Assembly (NCBI GenBank): GCA_016748015.1
Contig: JAAOMT010000571.1
Span: 623,095 to 687,094 of the forward strand
Length of the DNA: 64,000 nucleotides
From: Geosiphon pyriformis
Taxonomy: Eukaryota; Glomeromycota; Glomeromycetes; Archaeosporales; Geosiphonaceae
Reading direction: 5' to 3'
Positions 12,055 to 24,686 of the stretch are shown here, in pieces. A program made the position numbers and the translations under genes. The notes under the pieces were generated by a model. The model saw nothing but the letters and a program-made list of their open reading frames with translations. It ran no database searches and was not told where the DNA came from. How positions within the stretch are numbered: position 1 is the stretch's first letter; the number at the start of each line of letters is the position of its first letter.

Positions 12055-15000
12055 AAATTATTTAATTAATTTATAATAGTTGATAAAAATAGAAGTAATT
12101 AAACTAATCTTAAAGTAAGTTTGTTTTGTTGTTTTGCTTAAATAACTAATTAATAAACTAATGTTTTTTTTTTGGTTTTATTATTTTTGTTATATATATA
12201 TAAATCTTATAATATAAGATTCTTAAAATTTTTACAATTTTTTTAAGTTATTACTGAAATTTTTACTGGTATTTTTGGAATTTTTAGTATTACAAAAAAA
12301 TATAAAAAATATTGAACAATTTTATATTTTATATAAAAAAACTAATTTATAATTATTAATTTTTTTTATTATATTAAAATACATATTAATATTTTGTTTA
12401 ATTCCCATTTGCTTTAAGAATAACTTGAACTTAATATAATATAGATTTGATTAAATTATGATAATAATTTACAAATATTATATTCTATTTTTTTTAATTT
12501 ATTGTTCTAATTATACTATATTTAAAAATTGTAAATTATGTTAATAAATTTTAACTTTAATATATAATCAAAAATTTTTTATTAGAGTAATATCAGAATT
12601 TTATGCTGTTCAAGAAAGTAATTTAATATTTAAAAAGATAAAAAAAAACATACAACTTTTAATATGTAAATTGGTGTATTGTTTTTCTGAAAAAAAAAAC
12701 TTTTTTTTTAATTTTTTTTGCATAAAGTTTTACTGTAGGAATTGTATAATTAGTCAAGATTTGTAATATATAACTTTAATAATATGACCAATCAAAAGAA
12801 CTAAATTATTCAAACCAATTTATAAAAAATTCTCAAAACATGTGACTAAGCTTTTATTAATTATGACTGTAATACAATCTTTATAAAATTTTTCAAAAAG
12901 TTTATCCTATATATGTTCAAATTTTGTAATTCTAAATTGTATATATGTAAATTTATTTAACTAAACAACTTGTTTAAAATTTTCTACTGTTTAATTTTTA
13001 TAAATATAAGTCTATTGTAAATATTTTTCTTTGTTTAATTTAAAAATTAATAGTTTAAAACAAAAAATGCATAAGCAAAGTTTTTTTTAAGCTAATTTAT
13101 TTTGAATAATTTTTATAAAAATAGATTTGTTGGTATTTTTAATAAAATTTAATCATATTTAAGAAAAAGTTTGACAGTAGATTTTTTTATTTTTTATTAT
13201 TAAATATTTAAGTTGTTTATATACATATTTGTTAAAAATTTGTGGTCAGTCTATTTGTTTTTTAGAAAGTTTTTTTAGTTTATATAATTTTTATATATAT
13301 ATTATAAAAAAATTTAAATATTTAATAATTGTAAAAATCTTAATATTTGTATATCTTAACTTTTTTGTTAAAATAATCTTTTTTTTTTAGTATTTAGAAA
13401 GTTTTTTTTTCAAGATATATTTGATGTAGTAAATTTTTTTATAACAAAAATATTTAATATTTTATATATATATATATAATCTACTATTATGTTTTATAAA
13501 AATATAATTTATGTTAATTTGTAGATTATTATTATAATTAATTATAAAAAAAATTATGGCTTAAATTGATAATAATATTACAATATATAATTTTTTATAT
13601 ATATTATATTAAGTATCCAATACTTTTTATATTTTTTTATCTGTGTTTTAATAATTTTCTATTTTGTTATTAGTTATTTATGCTATTATTTTCTTATGTT
13701 TTTTTTCTATTAATAATAATATCACTACTAATTAAAATATTAAGTTATAAAAATTGCACACTAGTCTAAAATTTACTTATAATATTTAATGTTTCTTGTA
13801 AAATATAATTTACAGAAAACAATACCAGTTAATTATAATTAGCAAAAATAATAGAATTAGAATTTACAAAAACCAAATATTTGGAATTTGTAAAATTATT
13901 ATATTAATATTTTCAAAAAAATTTAGAATTAAGTCTTAATTATTTTTTAATTAAAGTTATATTTAATTTCTATGTTAACAAAAGAATTAAATATAATGTA
14001 AAAAATCAATTAATATAAAAATAGTTAAAACTGATTTCTATAAAGCCATTAAAAAACATTTCAGTTATTATTAATTATACAATTTTACAACTATATTTGT
14101 AAAGATTTATTCAGCAATCTATAAATATATTAAGAAAAAATTCTCACTAACTACAGAAAATCTATAATTTAATTTAATTACACAAATATTAGCTATAATA
14201 TCTAAAAAAGTAATTCTACTATTATAAAAAAAACCTAAGTAAATTTACTACTAAAACTATTATATTACTATATACTTAGTAATATTATTTAAATTTTATT
14301 AAGAATAATATTCATATTCATACTTAAATTAAAACTTATCTTTTAAAATTATCCCAAAAATAATTATTTATTAAAAAAATATAAGAAATTTTTTAAAAAA
14401 TTTTGATCAAAATTAATCATGCTACTATTATTGTATTTATTTTTATCAAAATTTAATTTTAATTATAACTATAACTAAAAAAATACAAATTTAAAAAAAA
14501 AGAATCAAAATCAAAAAACTAAAAAAAAAACTTGATTTTAAACTTTAACAATTTAAATTTTAAAAGCTGGTCAAACTTTAATAAATCTAATTATACTAAT
14601 AAACTTATTACTAATATTATTTGTTTAGTCAATATTTCTATTAATACACATATTTTTTTTATTAATAATACTTATGACTTATGTATCAATTACCAAATTA
14701 AAAAAGTTTACCAATAAAAAAAATAATACTTAAGTACTAAATAATATAAAAAAGCTATTATTGCTAATAATTAAAATAATGCTAAAACTTTGCAAATAAT
14801 CATATGTTTTCTTTAAGATATAGCTAATTTATAATATTAAAGACCTATTATAAAGCCTATATTATTTAATAATTTCAAGACAATATTTTTACAATACTTT
14901 AGTAATTATAACAATATTATTTAGTTACAAAGATATTTTAATATTATTAAACAAAAAAACAATAAAGCAGTTACTATTTATTTAAAAAAATTCTATTAAT

Positions 15001-16016
15001 ACTTATGTCAAATTTAAGTGATTAATGCCAATTATTATACAGCTTTACAATATTAAACTAATTTATTAAAAAATTGTACAATAGTATTTTTTAATAAATA
15101 TATTTATTATATTTAGCCAATTTTCAAGCAATAATTATACTAGTCAAGAAGTTTAAATTAGTTAAATTCAAGACTAATTACATCTAAGCTATAAATCTAG
15201 TAATAAATAGATTATTTAAATTAAACACCAAATTGAAATAATTAAGTAATAATATTAATTAGAAAATAGAAAAATATAAAACTAATAATCAAATTTTATA
15301 TTAATTTTATAATACTGTAAAAATTAATAAAACAATAATTGTTTTTATTTTTAAATCAGTAGTAATATGAAACTAAAATTTGTTATTACTACTATAAACA
15401 AAATTATCTTAAAATTAATTGTAGATTTTAATTAAGTAATTAATAATTAAAAAATCAATATTAAAACTTTAATTAAAGAATTCAACCCCTTAATTATGAA
15501 TTTAGAATTTAATAAAAACAATATTTACTATTATAATACTATATATTAATACTTTAATAATAACTACAATCATAACTAATATATATATCTTATTTTTAGT
15601 TACAGTTAGCAATTGTTTATTAACTCTCAATTAGAAACCAGTATTACAAATACAATATTAGATTTTATTCTTAAATTAAACTTAAAATCTAAAACCAAAA
15701 ACTATTTAATAAAACTGAAAATTAGTAATAATAATATATTAACCAATTTTTAATATTGTTAATTTTTAAACTAAAAGTTGTATCAAAAATTTGGGAAACA
15801 TTTAACTAATTTTTCTGAATTTTCAAAACTTTTAGATTTTTTTACTACAATTAAATTTACTATATTTAATAAAATCACAATTTATTAAAGATAGTACACT
15901 TATTATTATTATTTTTTTAAATTGGAAAAAAAAAACTGTTATTTAATAAAACTGTTTTAAATTCAATTCAACTAATTATCACTATATATATTAATGCTAA
16001 AATTAATAGTTAATTT
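12055..16016 (+). mobile_element. Heavily decayed 5' part of Ty3/gypsy element G
   Basis: No frame is open for long, but this stretch lies upstream of, and in the same orientation as, protease and RT remnants of element G, so it should hold its 5' LTR and gag. Sequence at 12180-12330 resembles an inverted family F LTR segment. I cannot place gag or LTR boundaries. Confidence 0.35.
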
Positions 16017-16340
16017 ATTAAACTCATTCTTAATAGCGATTTAATAAGCAATATTATCACATAATAACTTAAGAATCAATTAGATTATTAAATTAATTGA
16101 ACCATTAATATGTATATTATTATAGCTAATAAAGCTATAAAAACTTTAATTAATAAAATTAATGTCTTTTTATTTAAAATTAATAGTATTATAATACTTA
16201 TTAAAGTTCTTATTATAAAAGTTACATAATATTAAGTCTCTATTAATAATAATTAACTATTTAAAATTAATATTATACTTGATTAAAATACTCAAAAGCT
16301 TTAATTAAACTACTAAAAACAACATACATAAACACTAACA
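16017..16340 (+). pseudogene. Retropepsin-like protease relic of Ty3/gypsy element G
   Basis: The frame from 16023 reads LILNSDLISNIIT, matching the active-site block LILNSGSTGSIITYQ of element B's protease at 22515, including the same Asp-to-Asn loss at the catalytic position (16032-16034). Further on, FKINSIIILIKVLII and a stretch like ELQLSYQGQH can be followed despite stops. This fixes element G as a + strand gag-pol element. It is far more degraded than B. Confidence 0.6.
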
Positions 16341-18404
16341 ATATATAATTATTTTAAAACTACTTATAAAGTATTATTTATTAAATTAAAAGAAAAAAAA
16401 ACCTATTTTAAAAACATATCAAGTTTTATAAACTAATAATTTCAAGACAGACTTATTAGTCATATTAACTTAAAAAGAAAAAAAAAATAGAAAAATCACA
16501 AATTATTATTTCTATATATATATTATTTTACTAAAAAAACAATACAATCATCTCATAATAATTATACAGTATTTTAAAAAACTTATATTATTGTAAACCA
16601 AAATTAATTTGTATTAATTATAGAAAAAAACTTTTATTTATAAGTATTTATTATAATAACAATAAAGAATACTTAATAATAATTAAATATTATTGTTGTT
16701 TATACATTTTAAAATAATTTAGCAGACTAAAATAACAAAAAAAAAGATAATAAGTTATATTTAACTTGTAAAAAAATTTTTTTTAGTAAAAAAATATAAA
16801 ATAATATTTCAAAAAAAAAATATACAACAAATTATGTTAATATATAATTCTCATCTATAATTAAATAAGAAAAAAATACTATTACAAGCTATTTATAATT
16901 ACATTTTTACTTATTTAAACAGTTGTTGATATGATAAAAACAAAATTTGAAGAATAATAATTACTAAATATGATGATATTACAAAAAAAATATATGTGTA
17001 ATTAAAAACACATACAAAAAAAAATTTTTTTAATATTTATTTTTTATAATATTTAATAATTTAGCAGAATTTAATAAATACTATTAGTTACTAATATTTA
17101 TTTAAAAAAAAACAAAAACTTATCAATTTTTTATAAATATTGTTTTATTCTATGCCAATTTAAATATTATAATAAATATAATATTGTTTACAATCTATTA
17201 TCACATATTATCTATCTTATTTTAAAGCTTAATAAATTGATTAACAAAGCCAAAAAATTAAAATTAAAGCTTAATTCTAATTTAATTATTATTTTTAAAT
17301 TTACCAAAAATTCAAATATTATTACTAAAGTCAAACAATATATTATATTTCTTAATTTATTAAAAAAATAGGAACATAGATAATTTAATAAAAATAATAA
17401 AAATATTATAGTTAAAAAAACATATAAAACAAACATTAAATTTGATTTTAAATATTTAAAATAAATTTTCATAATTTAGAATTCTGCTTGCTTATTAACA
17501 TAGATTTAAAATTAGCATTAGAAGTTTTAGCAACTATTATAATTCAGTTAATGTTCAAATCCAGCTTAACCAGAAAAAAAATCATCATAAAAAAATAAAT
17601 AATTAATATTATATATATAAAAAATATTATTATTATACTATAAAATAATTTAAATAAAATTTATAAAATAGAGCCAAAAAGAAAGATAGCACAAATTATA
17701 TTTTTGTTATTAGTTAAAATAATTAAATTAGTATTAGTAAAAACAAAAGAAAAATTAAGAATAATAATTAGAAAAATTAAGAGATTTAAATCAACAAAAA
17801 AAATTAATATATATATTAATATAACTAAAAACCAATAATCAAAAAAAAATTCTTTTTACTTCTTACAGAATTTTTATTTTATTATATTGTAAATATTTAT
17901 TAGAAATATCCTAAAAAATCAAAAATTAGCTTCAGATTTTTAAAACAAAATTAAAAAAAATGTTAAAATAAAATTATTGTCATTACTAATTTATATATAT
18001 TAATTAAAAATTACAAAAATATTAAGATTTTAATTTTCAATAATGAAAAAATTATGTAAAAATACTAATTGATACTATTATTAAATATTTAAGTTTAAAA
18101 ATTAAAGACTAACTATTAACTAATGTTTTAAATTTTAATTAATTATATAAATATGTTAACTTTACATTACAAATTTGGGTCTAAAAAAGTAAATACTACT
18201 TGTTTTAATCAAAACAATTAGAGTAAATAAACTTAAAAATTTGAATCAACTACAGAAAATACAATTTTAAATATTACTTAAACAATATATTAATATCTTT
18301 GTAAATAAAAATAAAGTTGGAAAAATTGATATAATTTAGCATAAAATTAAAACTGAAAATACTATGTTAGTTAAACAAAAAGCATATAAAATACTATAAA
18401 CCAG
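16341..18404 (+). mobile_element. Decayed pol of Ty3/gypsy element G (protease to RT)
   Basis: Mostly unreadable AT-rich sequence, but just before the solo LTR the frame reads HKIKTENTMLVKQKAYKIL, the segment of Ty3/gypsy pol immediately upstream of RT (compare 24762-24830 in element B). Reading continues on the far side of the solo LTR at 19176. Confidence 0.55.
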
Positions 18405-19175
18405 TGTTACCAGTAGAATTTTAGCTATTAATTAGCATGAAATTTCCTTTATAATTCCTATCATTAATTAGCATATATTATTATCGTTTCGAATTTCACT
18501 TATTATTTAATCAAATTAGCAATTATCATCATTTAATCAATAACCCGATTTGGACCATAGAAATTGAGATGATCAATTTACACAATACCCTGAACCATAT
18601 AACATAGCCAAAATTCGCCGAAATTAATGAAAATTGGCCGAAATAATTCATAGTTCAGCGAAATAACTTGTAGTTCACCGAAATGTATCTTTAGTTCACC
18701 GAAATTCTAGAAAAGAGAAAAAGTGCAAGTTCAAAGACTAGTACTACAACAAGTTGTATAAAAGAAGAGCTTCTCTCTTCAAGAAAATGTATCTTCTCAT
18801 ATCTTATCATAGTATCTTACTTTAGGTATCTTAATTAGAACAAATCACTTTTTACATATCTCAAATAAAAATTAAATATTCGAAAACCAAATTCTTGTAA
18901 AAAAGTTGAATTTTACAGCAAAATAACTACACATTTTTAATGAGCTTTCAGACAAGCAATTCCTGGAAAGAGTTAATATTTACTACAATGTAACTACATA
19001 AAGTAACTGGCACGGAATTGGCCATTCCACTTATAAGCCCAGCGGTTCAAATTATAGGAGATAATTTGAAGATAAATTCAGTTATCGAAGGTTCAACTAC
19101 TTCCTCTAGTCGTGAATAAACAGCAAAACAACATCAACAACCTTCAAGAAAAGAGACCAAAAACCTCCGGTAACA
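18405..19175 (+). mobile_element. Solo LTR, family B
   Basis: A 771-bp unit from TGTTACCAG to GGTAACA, flanked by a perfect 4-bp duplication CCAG (18401-18404 and 19176-19179). It is a shorter relative of the LTRs of the full element B at 19419 and 28296, sharing the CCGAAAT array, the TATAAAAG box (18757-18764) and the gag start region near 19020. Removing it and one CCAG restores the reading frame of element G's RT region. Confidence 0.9.
18611..18705 (+). repeat. 20-bp periodic CCGAAAT array, five units
   Basis: CGAAAT occurs at 18619, 18639, 18659, 18679 and 18700, that is every 20 or 21 bp, each within a unit like TAGTTCACCGAAAT. It ends about 50 bp before the TATA box of the LTR, the usual place for upstream activating sites. 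Confidence 0.8.
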
Positions 19176-19347
19176 CCAGTCATAATATTATTAAAAAAAA
19201 ATTAATTAAATATTAAACAATAGATTAATCTAGTTATTCATAAATCTATAATTATTACTGATAGTATTAATTCAAAAAAATATAATTTTGTGTAAATTAT
19301 TACAAACTTAACAATATTATTTATGATAATAGTTATTTTTTTTTATT
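19176..19347 (+). pseudogene. RT relic of Ty3/gypsy element G, N-terminal side
   Basis: After the solo LTR the frame resumes and includes FCVNYYKLNNIIYDNSYFFL, the counterpart of the FCVDY-QLNSVT block of RT in element B (24951-24990), with Asp changed to Asn. RT is then interrupted by the 3' end of LINE copy 2 and resumes at about 31439. Confidence 0.7.
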
Positions 19348-19418
19348 ACATTTTAATGAGCAAGATCCAAATACTACCTAAAACTATGATACCACAGAAG
19401 AGATTACATTATAAACAT
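19348..19418 (-). mobile_element. 3' tail of LINE copy 2
   Basis: TTTAATGAGCAAGATCCAAA and the following bases align with the 3' tails of LINE copy 1 (from 9788) and copy 3 (from 51521). The tail is cut at 19418 by element B and continues at 29266. Adjacent ACATT at about 19343 is matched by ACATT near 31439, a likely target duplication of the LINE. Confidence 0.75.
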
Positions 19419-19634
19419 TGTTACCAGACGAAATTAGAGATATCATTTAGCATGAAACTATTTTATAATTCCTATCATTAATTAGCATATATTATTGTTT
19501 CAAATTATCACTTATTACATTAGCAAAGAATGTCTGAAATTATCATTTAATTAATAACTCAAATTGTACACAACACAAATGTAACCTAATTGCGATGATC
19601 AATCATGCAATACCCTGAACTATGTAACATTCAA

Positions 19635-19749
19635 AAGTTTACCGAAATTTATAAAAATTCGCCGAAATAATTGATAGTTCACCGAAATATCTAATAGTTT
19701 GCAGAAATAACTTGTAGTTTGCCGAAATGTACCTTTAGTTCAGCGAAAT
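19635..19749 (+). repeat. 20-bp periodic CCGAAAT array, six units (5' LTR)
   Basis: CGAAAT or a one-base variant starts at 19643, 19663, 19683, 19703 (AGAAAT), 19723 and 19744. In the 3' LTR several of the same CpGs read TpG. See findings for the possible regulatory meaning. Confidence 0.85.
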
Positions 19750-19799
19750 TGTAGAAAATAGCAAAGTTCAAGTTCATAGAATAGTGTTACAACAAGTTG

Positions 19800-19807
19800 T
19801 ATAAAAG
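19800..19807 (+). promoter_or_regulatory. TATA box of the element B 5' LTR
   Basis: TATAAAAG about 50 bp after the repeat array and followed by a pyrimidine-rich CTTCTCTCTTC segment; conserved in all three family B LTRs (18757, 19800, 28677). Confidence 0.65.
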
Positions 19808-20240
19808 AAAAGCTTCTCTCTTCAAGAAAATGTATCTTACTTTAGATTTATCACTTAGAACCATTTCTACACACACAAAAAGAAATAAATATCAAATAAT
19901 TCAAAAAACCAAATTCTTTAAATTATTGCACTTGGAAAATCCTCAAAACCCAACTAATGTTTTGAAATTGATTAGCTACCAATTTCAGTAAACTGTTAAT
20001 GACTCCAGACCTGGATAGAAAACGTTTCCCTCGACAAAACTCTATTTCTTTTACATTTCTTTTATTTTCTTTTATTTTCTTATTACAATCTTTAGGGTAG
20101 CCTACAGACGGGATTCCTGTAAAAGAGTTGACTTTCACAGCAAAGTAACTACACATTTTTAGTGAGCTTCCAGACGAGCAATTCTTGGGAAAAAGTTGAC
20201 GTTTACTACAACATAACTACATAAAGTAACTGGCAAGGAA

Positions 20241-22256
20241 TTGGCCATTCCACTTATAAGCCCAGCAGTTCAAATTATAGGAGATAATTTGAAGATAAAT
20301 TCAGTTACTGGAGGTTCAACCACATCCAGAAAACGTGAATTCACAGTAAATAAGTATCAACAACATTACAGAAAAGAGACCAAAAAACCTCCAGTAACAT
20401 TTAGTGCTCTCCCACGGAAACAACACAGCAAAAACAACTTCAAAGTGGCGACCACACCAGACACAACAACTCTAGAGTATTACCAATCAATTTACACCCA
20501 CTGCAAGCAAAGATTCAACATTCCAGATGGAATTGAAGTTGTCAAGAAATCAGTATACCAATACATTGAAAACTGCATCAACAATTATCTTTTTGGAAAT
20601 TACAATATCTCAGAAGTTAAAAGCAACCTTTATAATAATTTAGCACACTATTCACAGTTGGGAACTGAAGATCTTAATAGTGAAACACTTGCCACTTACT
20701 TTTACGAACTTAATTTTAACATTATCAAATACTGTGAAGAAACATATCCAGTGCAGTCTCAATACACTATTGACTTTGAATCGGAAACAGAAACAAGCAA
20801 CAAAGGCAAAAACAAATTAAAGCAATATTTAAGAACCACCCCAAACACTTTAACACTACAAAAGACAACTGCCAAACACTTGCAAACACCTAAACAAGGA
20901 ACCAGCTCAAAACTTCCACTTATTATTACACCTTTTCTAGCTTCACTTGTACAAGCACAAACACCTAATTCACCCTTGAATTGATTTGCAAGACCAGAAG
21001 ATTTTACATCACTCAGAAGTCCCACCAGACAACAAGAACCCCTTCAAACTAGTTCCAATCTCCTTGATTTTCTAGCTGAAAATCAAAGTGAACACTCTGA
21101 GACAGCAGCAAATGAAGAAAACAACTCTGAAATAACTGAAGAAGAATCAATAGACAGTAAAAACGAAGAAGACGAAATGACAACATACATCACAAAAATC
21201 CCTGAATTCAATGGGAAAGATATGGAGACCAGTCCCCAAGAATGGCTCGACCAAGTTACTAAAGCTGGAGATGCAAATGGATGGAATGCTGCCAGAATGT
21301 TAAGAACGATTCCATACTTTCTCAAAAGAACAGCAGGAGAATGGTTTGAAAACCTTGCTGCCCTATTCAATGATTAGAATGCTTTCAAAGCAGCCTTCCT
21401 TGAACAATTCACTGACAATAATACCTCCATTACTCTTCACAATCATTTTCGAAATATCAAACAAGAACCTTCCAAATCCGTTATGACTTATATTGAGAAA
21501 TTCAACAAACTTCTCAGACGAATTCGCCAACTCGAAACAAATGATTATTATTCCGATGCTCAAATCTTGGATCAATTTATCACTGGTCTAAAAGATAAAC
21601 TAATTAAAAAAGTTTGCCCACACGTGCCAGAAGATTTAAACTCTATCATACAGCATGCGAAAAGATACAAAATGGCCATGGAAGAGGCCAATCGTACAAA
21701 ACTTGTAAATTTGGCAATTGGAGAAACCAGCTCAACAGCTGAGAAAAAAATCGACCAACTCACAAAGAAGATCGAAAACTATTTTACCAACCAACAGCAA
21801 CAAAGATATTAACCACCCCAAAGACAAAATCAAAATAACTTTGCACCACTTTCCAATAACCAGCTCCAGAATTGCCATTACTGAGGAATCTCTGGCCACT
21901 GGAAAAGAGATTGCAGAAAGCTACAACGAGACCAACAAAATAGGGGTAATCAACGTTACTCTCCACCACAGCAATCTTATTATCAACTATCACCTCCAGC
22001 TTACTATCCACCAAGACCCCAATACCAAAATAACTATTATCAGCCCATCCCACAACCAATCCAACAGCAATACCAACAACCACTCACACAACATTATCAA
22101 GTACCTGCTCGAAGACTGATTACACAAAACCAATTCACATCACAAAACCAATACCAAGTAAACAACAATAGAATCAGTTCGAACAACTAATTAGTTCCCC
22201 GAAATACCACTCAACCAAGACCCAACCACTACCACACTCAACCCAGTTATTTAACA
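20241..22256 (+). pseudogene. gag of element B
   Basis: The frame opens with ATG at 20241, inside the 5' LTR, and crosses the LTR end without a stop. Structural gag follows: the block around 21177-21810 (IPEFNGKDMETSPQEWLDQV, then EWFENLAALFND and AILDQFITGLKDKL) is a typical retrotransposon capsid. A zinc knuckle follows near 21873 with CHY-stop-GISGHWKRDC, the second Cys replaced by TGA. A Gln-, Asn- and Pro-rich tail comes next. Stops at 20982 (TGA), 21375 (TAG), 21810 (TAA) and about 22188 (TAA) sit at Trp or Gln positions. Gag would assemble the virus-like particle that packages the RNA. The start is inferred; a later ATG such as 21177 cannot be excluded. Confidence 0.8.
20400..20460 (+). 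other. Primer-binding-site region of element B (uncertain)
   Basis: No TGG follows the LTR directly. TTTAGTGCTCTCCCACGG at 20400-20417 is complementary to a string resembling a tRNA D-arm (GGGAGAGCACTA), and TGGCGACCACACC starts at 20446, 46 bp inside. Either could prime minus-strand synthesis; the sequence alone does not decide. Confidence 0.3.
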
Positions 22257-22926
22257 ATGCCAGAAGAACAGGATTTTTACCATACTGCACTCTCAGAAGA
22301 TAGAGCTGTAGCACAACAACAACAAAACCCTTCTTATAATCGCACCACTATTCCACCAGCCCGAATTGCTGAAAATGCCAATCTCTCTGATATCTTTCCT
22401 TTTGAATTTGAAGCAAATGAATCACCATTCTTGCTTAGCAATGCAGTGGCTAATGAGCAAAAAGCCATCACTGCAATGTACACAGAAGCGGAAGTAGAAG
22501 GAAAGCCAATTCGCTTGATCCTAAACAGTGGATCCACAGGAAGCATTATCACTTACCAGTTAATGCAACAGTTGAAAAGAAATGTCGACCGACTAGCTCA
22601 AACAGTAATCGTCACTGCCAATGGCATAAAAAAGACCCCAGTAAGAAAAATTGACAATTTCCCATTCACTCTTGATGGAATTACCATTCCAGTCAAAGTT
22701 CTTGTAATGGACGCACCCCAGTATCAAGCTCTCGTCGGAAATGATTGGCTTCAAAAAGCCAATGTTAATCTGAATTGGGAAACACAAGAGTTAACAATCT
22801 CCTACCAAGGACAACATGCCCAGGTACCTGTTATTTGTGGTACATTTAACAAACGCTCTGAAAAAGCCCCAGCTTTTGAATTTGAACCAGAAGAAGAAAA
22901 ACCAATAATCGAAACATTCATGGCTC
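22257..22926 (+). pseudogene. Aspartic protease domain of element B
   Basis: In the gag frame. The active-site block reads LILNSGSTGSIITYQ at about 22515; the catalytic Asp expected before Ser-Gly is Asn (22524-22526, AAC for GAC). The second conserved segment LVMDAPQYQALVGNDWL follows near 22704. Retropepsins dimerise and cut the Gag-Pol polyprotein, so this copy could not process itself. The same substitution is found in element G's protease at 16032. Confidence 0.85.
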
Positions 22927-23750
22927 TTGGATCAACGTCCAACTGGGCTGATAAAACAGAACAAGAACATTTTACTTCACACACTAAACCCAAAACCTCT
23001 GGATGGAATATACCTTATTCGAAACCCGAACCAAAGAAACAATGCCCCTATATTCCCCTTAAATATAAGGACTGTCACAAGAAACTATCGTCAATGGGAG
23101 CCTGTATTTTACCTGAAGAAAAATATGAGAATCATACTTGCTATTACTGCAAGGCTTGCCACAGAGAGCGATGAGGCCATCTAATAAAAAAAAGCGGAAA
23201 ATGAGACAACACCCTTTGTTTGACTTGTGGAGATATGCTACTGGAAGAATGCAATTGGATTGATGTAGCAATGAGAGGAAGCGTCTGCAATCAGACCTGC
23301 CAATATGCTTTATCAATTTCAGAAAAAATAAAAAGAGGAACACCCTTTAATACAGCATACAACAGTGCTTTCAACAAACTCTATCACTATCCTCATAATG
23401 CCGAGATGATTTTTGACTTAGTAATGGCATTAATTAATGGAGCTACCAAAGAAGATGTTCATCAAATGAAGGAAGCAGAATACATTGAATACACCATGGA
23501 ATTAGCTGGATTCAATTACAAAAACAAAGTAGAAGTCTACCACCAAATTGCAAGTCATACCTATCTGACCCAAGAAGCTCAAATTCAATGATTAGAGCAA
23601 ATGAACATTAGGCTATGTAAAGAATGCATTATGCCTTGCGATGAACAATGGTGTCCTGAATGCTATGCTCTTAGTATTCCCTTGCCCAGCAAAAATGATG
23701 AGAATGAAATTGAATTTGGAGACTCTGAAGAAACGGAAGAAATTGAAACA
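22927..23750 (+). pseudogene. Cys-rich linker between protease and dUTPase
   Basis: Same frame as gag and protease, with TGA stops at 23172, 23202 and 23589. It contains paired cysteines in zinc-ribbon-like spacing: CYYCKACHRE near 23139, LCLTCGD near 23214, then LCKECIMPC...WCPEC near 23613-23664. Between them is a helical stretch around 23300-23560. I know no named domain for this region; it may be a nucleic-acid-binding or structural insert. It is retained in frame beside the dUTPase, so it was part of the polyprotein. Confidence 0.55.
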
Positions 23751-24686
23751 ACACCCAGCTACCTTATCGAAAATCAGCCTGCCTTACAACTTAAATACTT
23801 TAACAACAATGGACAAAGAATAAAACCCGAAAAAGCACACGAAATTGATGCTGGATATGACCTAAGATATCCAGACAAGGATACTCTTGTTCTCAAACCC
23901 AAATCTCTCACAAAAATCAACCTCAAAATTGCACTCGAAATCCCGCCAGGAGCAATAGTTCAAATCACCTCCTGGTCTTCGCTGGCAAGCAAAGGAATTA
24001 ATGTCAGAGGAGAAATAATTGATGCTGGATATACTGGAGACATAACAGTGATGCTTCAAAATAAAACTGACAAACTATTCAAGATCGAACATGCTGAAAA
24101 AATTGCCCAAGCTATTTACCTATCCTTAATCAACATTTCGGGTTTGCAATTAGTCAATCAAAGAGAACAATTAGGAAAAAGCGATAGAGGAACCCAAGGT
24201 TTTGGTTCAACTGGACAATTCACAGTTCCAGTTAATATAGCTCTTAACACACAGAATGAATTTCACCAGATTCTCAGACTTCTACAACCGATTACTATCT
24301 CACCCTTTGGAGAACATCCGGAAATCTACACTTGCACAAAGCCAACAACCACACAACAAATTTTTGAGTCCAATGAACAAGTCTGCTTGGAACATAATAT
24401 TTTGATCCCAAACATTTATATTCCAGAAGAAACAAAAAAAGTCCGAGTTACTTTTTACAACCCCAATAATTACCCCATAATTTTATTAAATAATTTAGAA
24501 ATTGGAATTATTCACAGTAATATATTTCAACAAGAATTACCCCAAACAGTCCCCGATTTCTCTAAAATTATTGGACATTCACTACCAAAAATCAACCCAA
24601 ACCTTAACTCTGAAAACTACCATGTTGTTATGGAAAAACTATCTCGAATTAACATGGGACAACTTGAACCACAACAACAGATTTAG
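23751..24686 (+). pseudogene. dUTPase domain of element B
   Basis: All five trimeric dUTPase motifs are visible: EIDAGYDLRY (motif 1, near 23844), SWSSLASKGI (motif 2, near 23970), IIDAGYTGDITVMLQN (motif 3, near 24018), KIAQAIYL (motif 4, near 24100) and DRGTQGFGSTG (motif 5, near 24184). Family members have Arg in motif 2 where this copy has Trp (TGG at 23973-23975), a CGG-to-TGG type change. The enzyme hydrolyses dUTP to dUMP, limiting uracil in new cDNA. A further roughly 150 residues of unrecognised linker lead to a TAG at 24684 just before RT. dUTPase-bearing Ty3/gypsy elements have been described in fungi, so the domain is not new in itself. Confidence 0.9.

Larger units (their letters stand above)
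19419..20399 (+). repeat. 5' LTR of element B (family B)
   Basis: 981 bp, TGTTACCAG to CCAGTAACA. Against the 3' LTR, every difference I found in the first roughly 450 bp (about 21) is a transition; the length difference is an 11-bp indel in the T-rich run near 20050. Contains the six-unit CCGAAAT array, a TATA box and the likely gag start codon. Confidence 0.92.

Noticed and set aside
14532-17472. Short open frames at 14532-14717 (+) and 17212-17472 (-)
   Set aside because: Low-complexity translations in decayed element G; they do not match gag or pol and lie among stops in every frame.
20241-20984. Host gene starting at 20241
   Set aside because: The start lies in an LTR that is repeated at 28296 and, in part, at 18405, and the frame leads into capsid and pol.
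22334-24059. - strand open frames within element B
   Set aside because: Shadows of the protease and dUTPase coding on the + strand.
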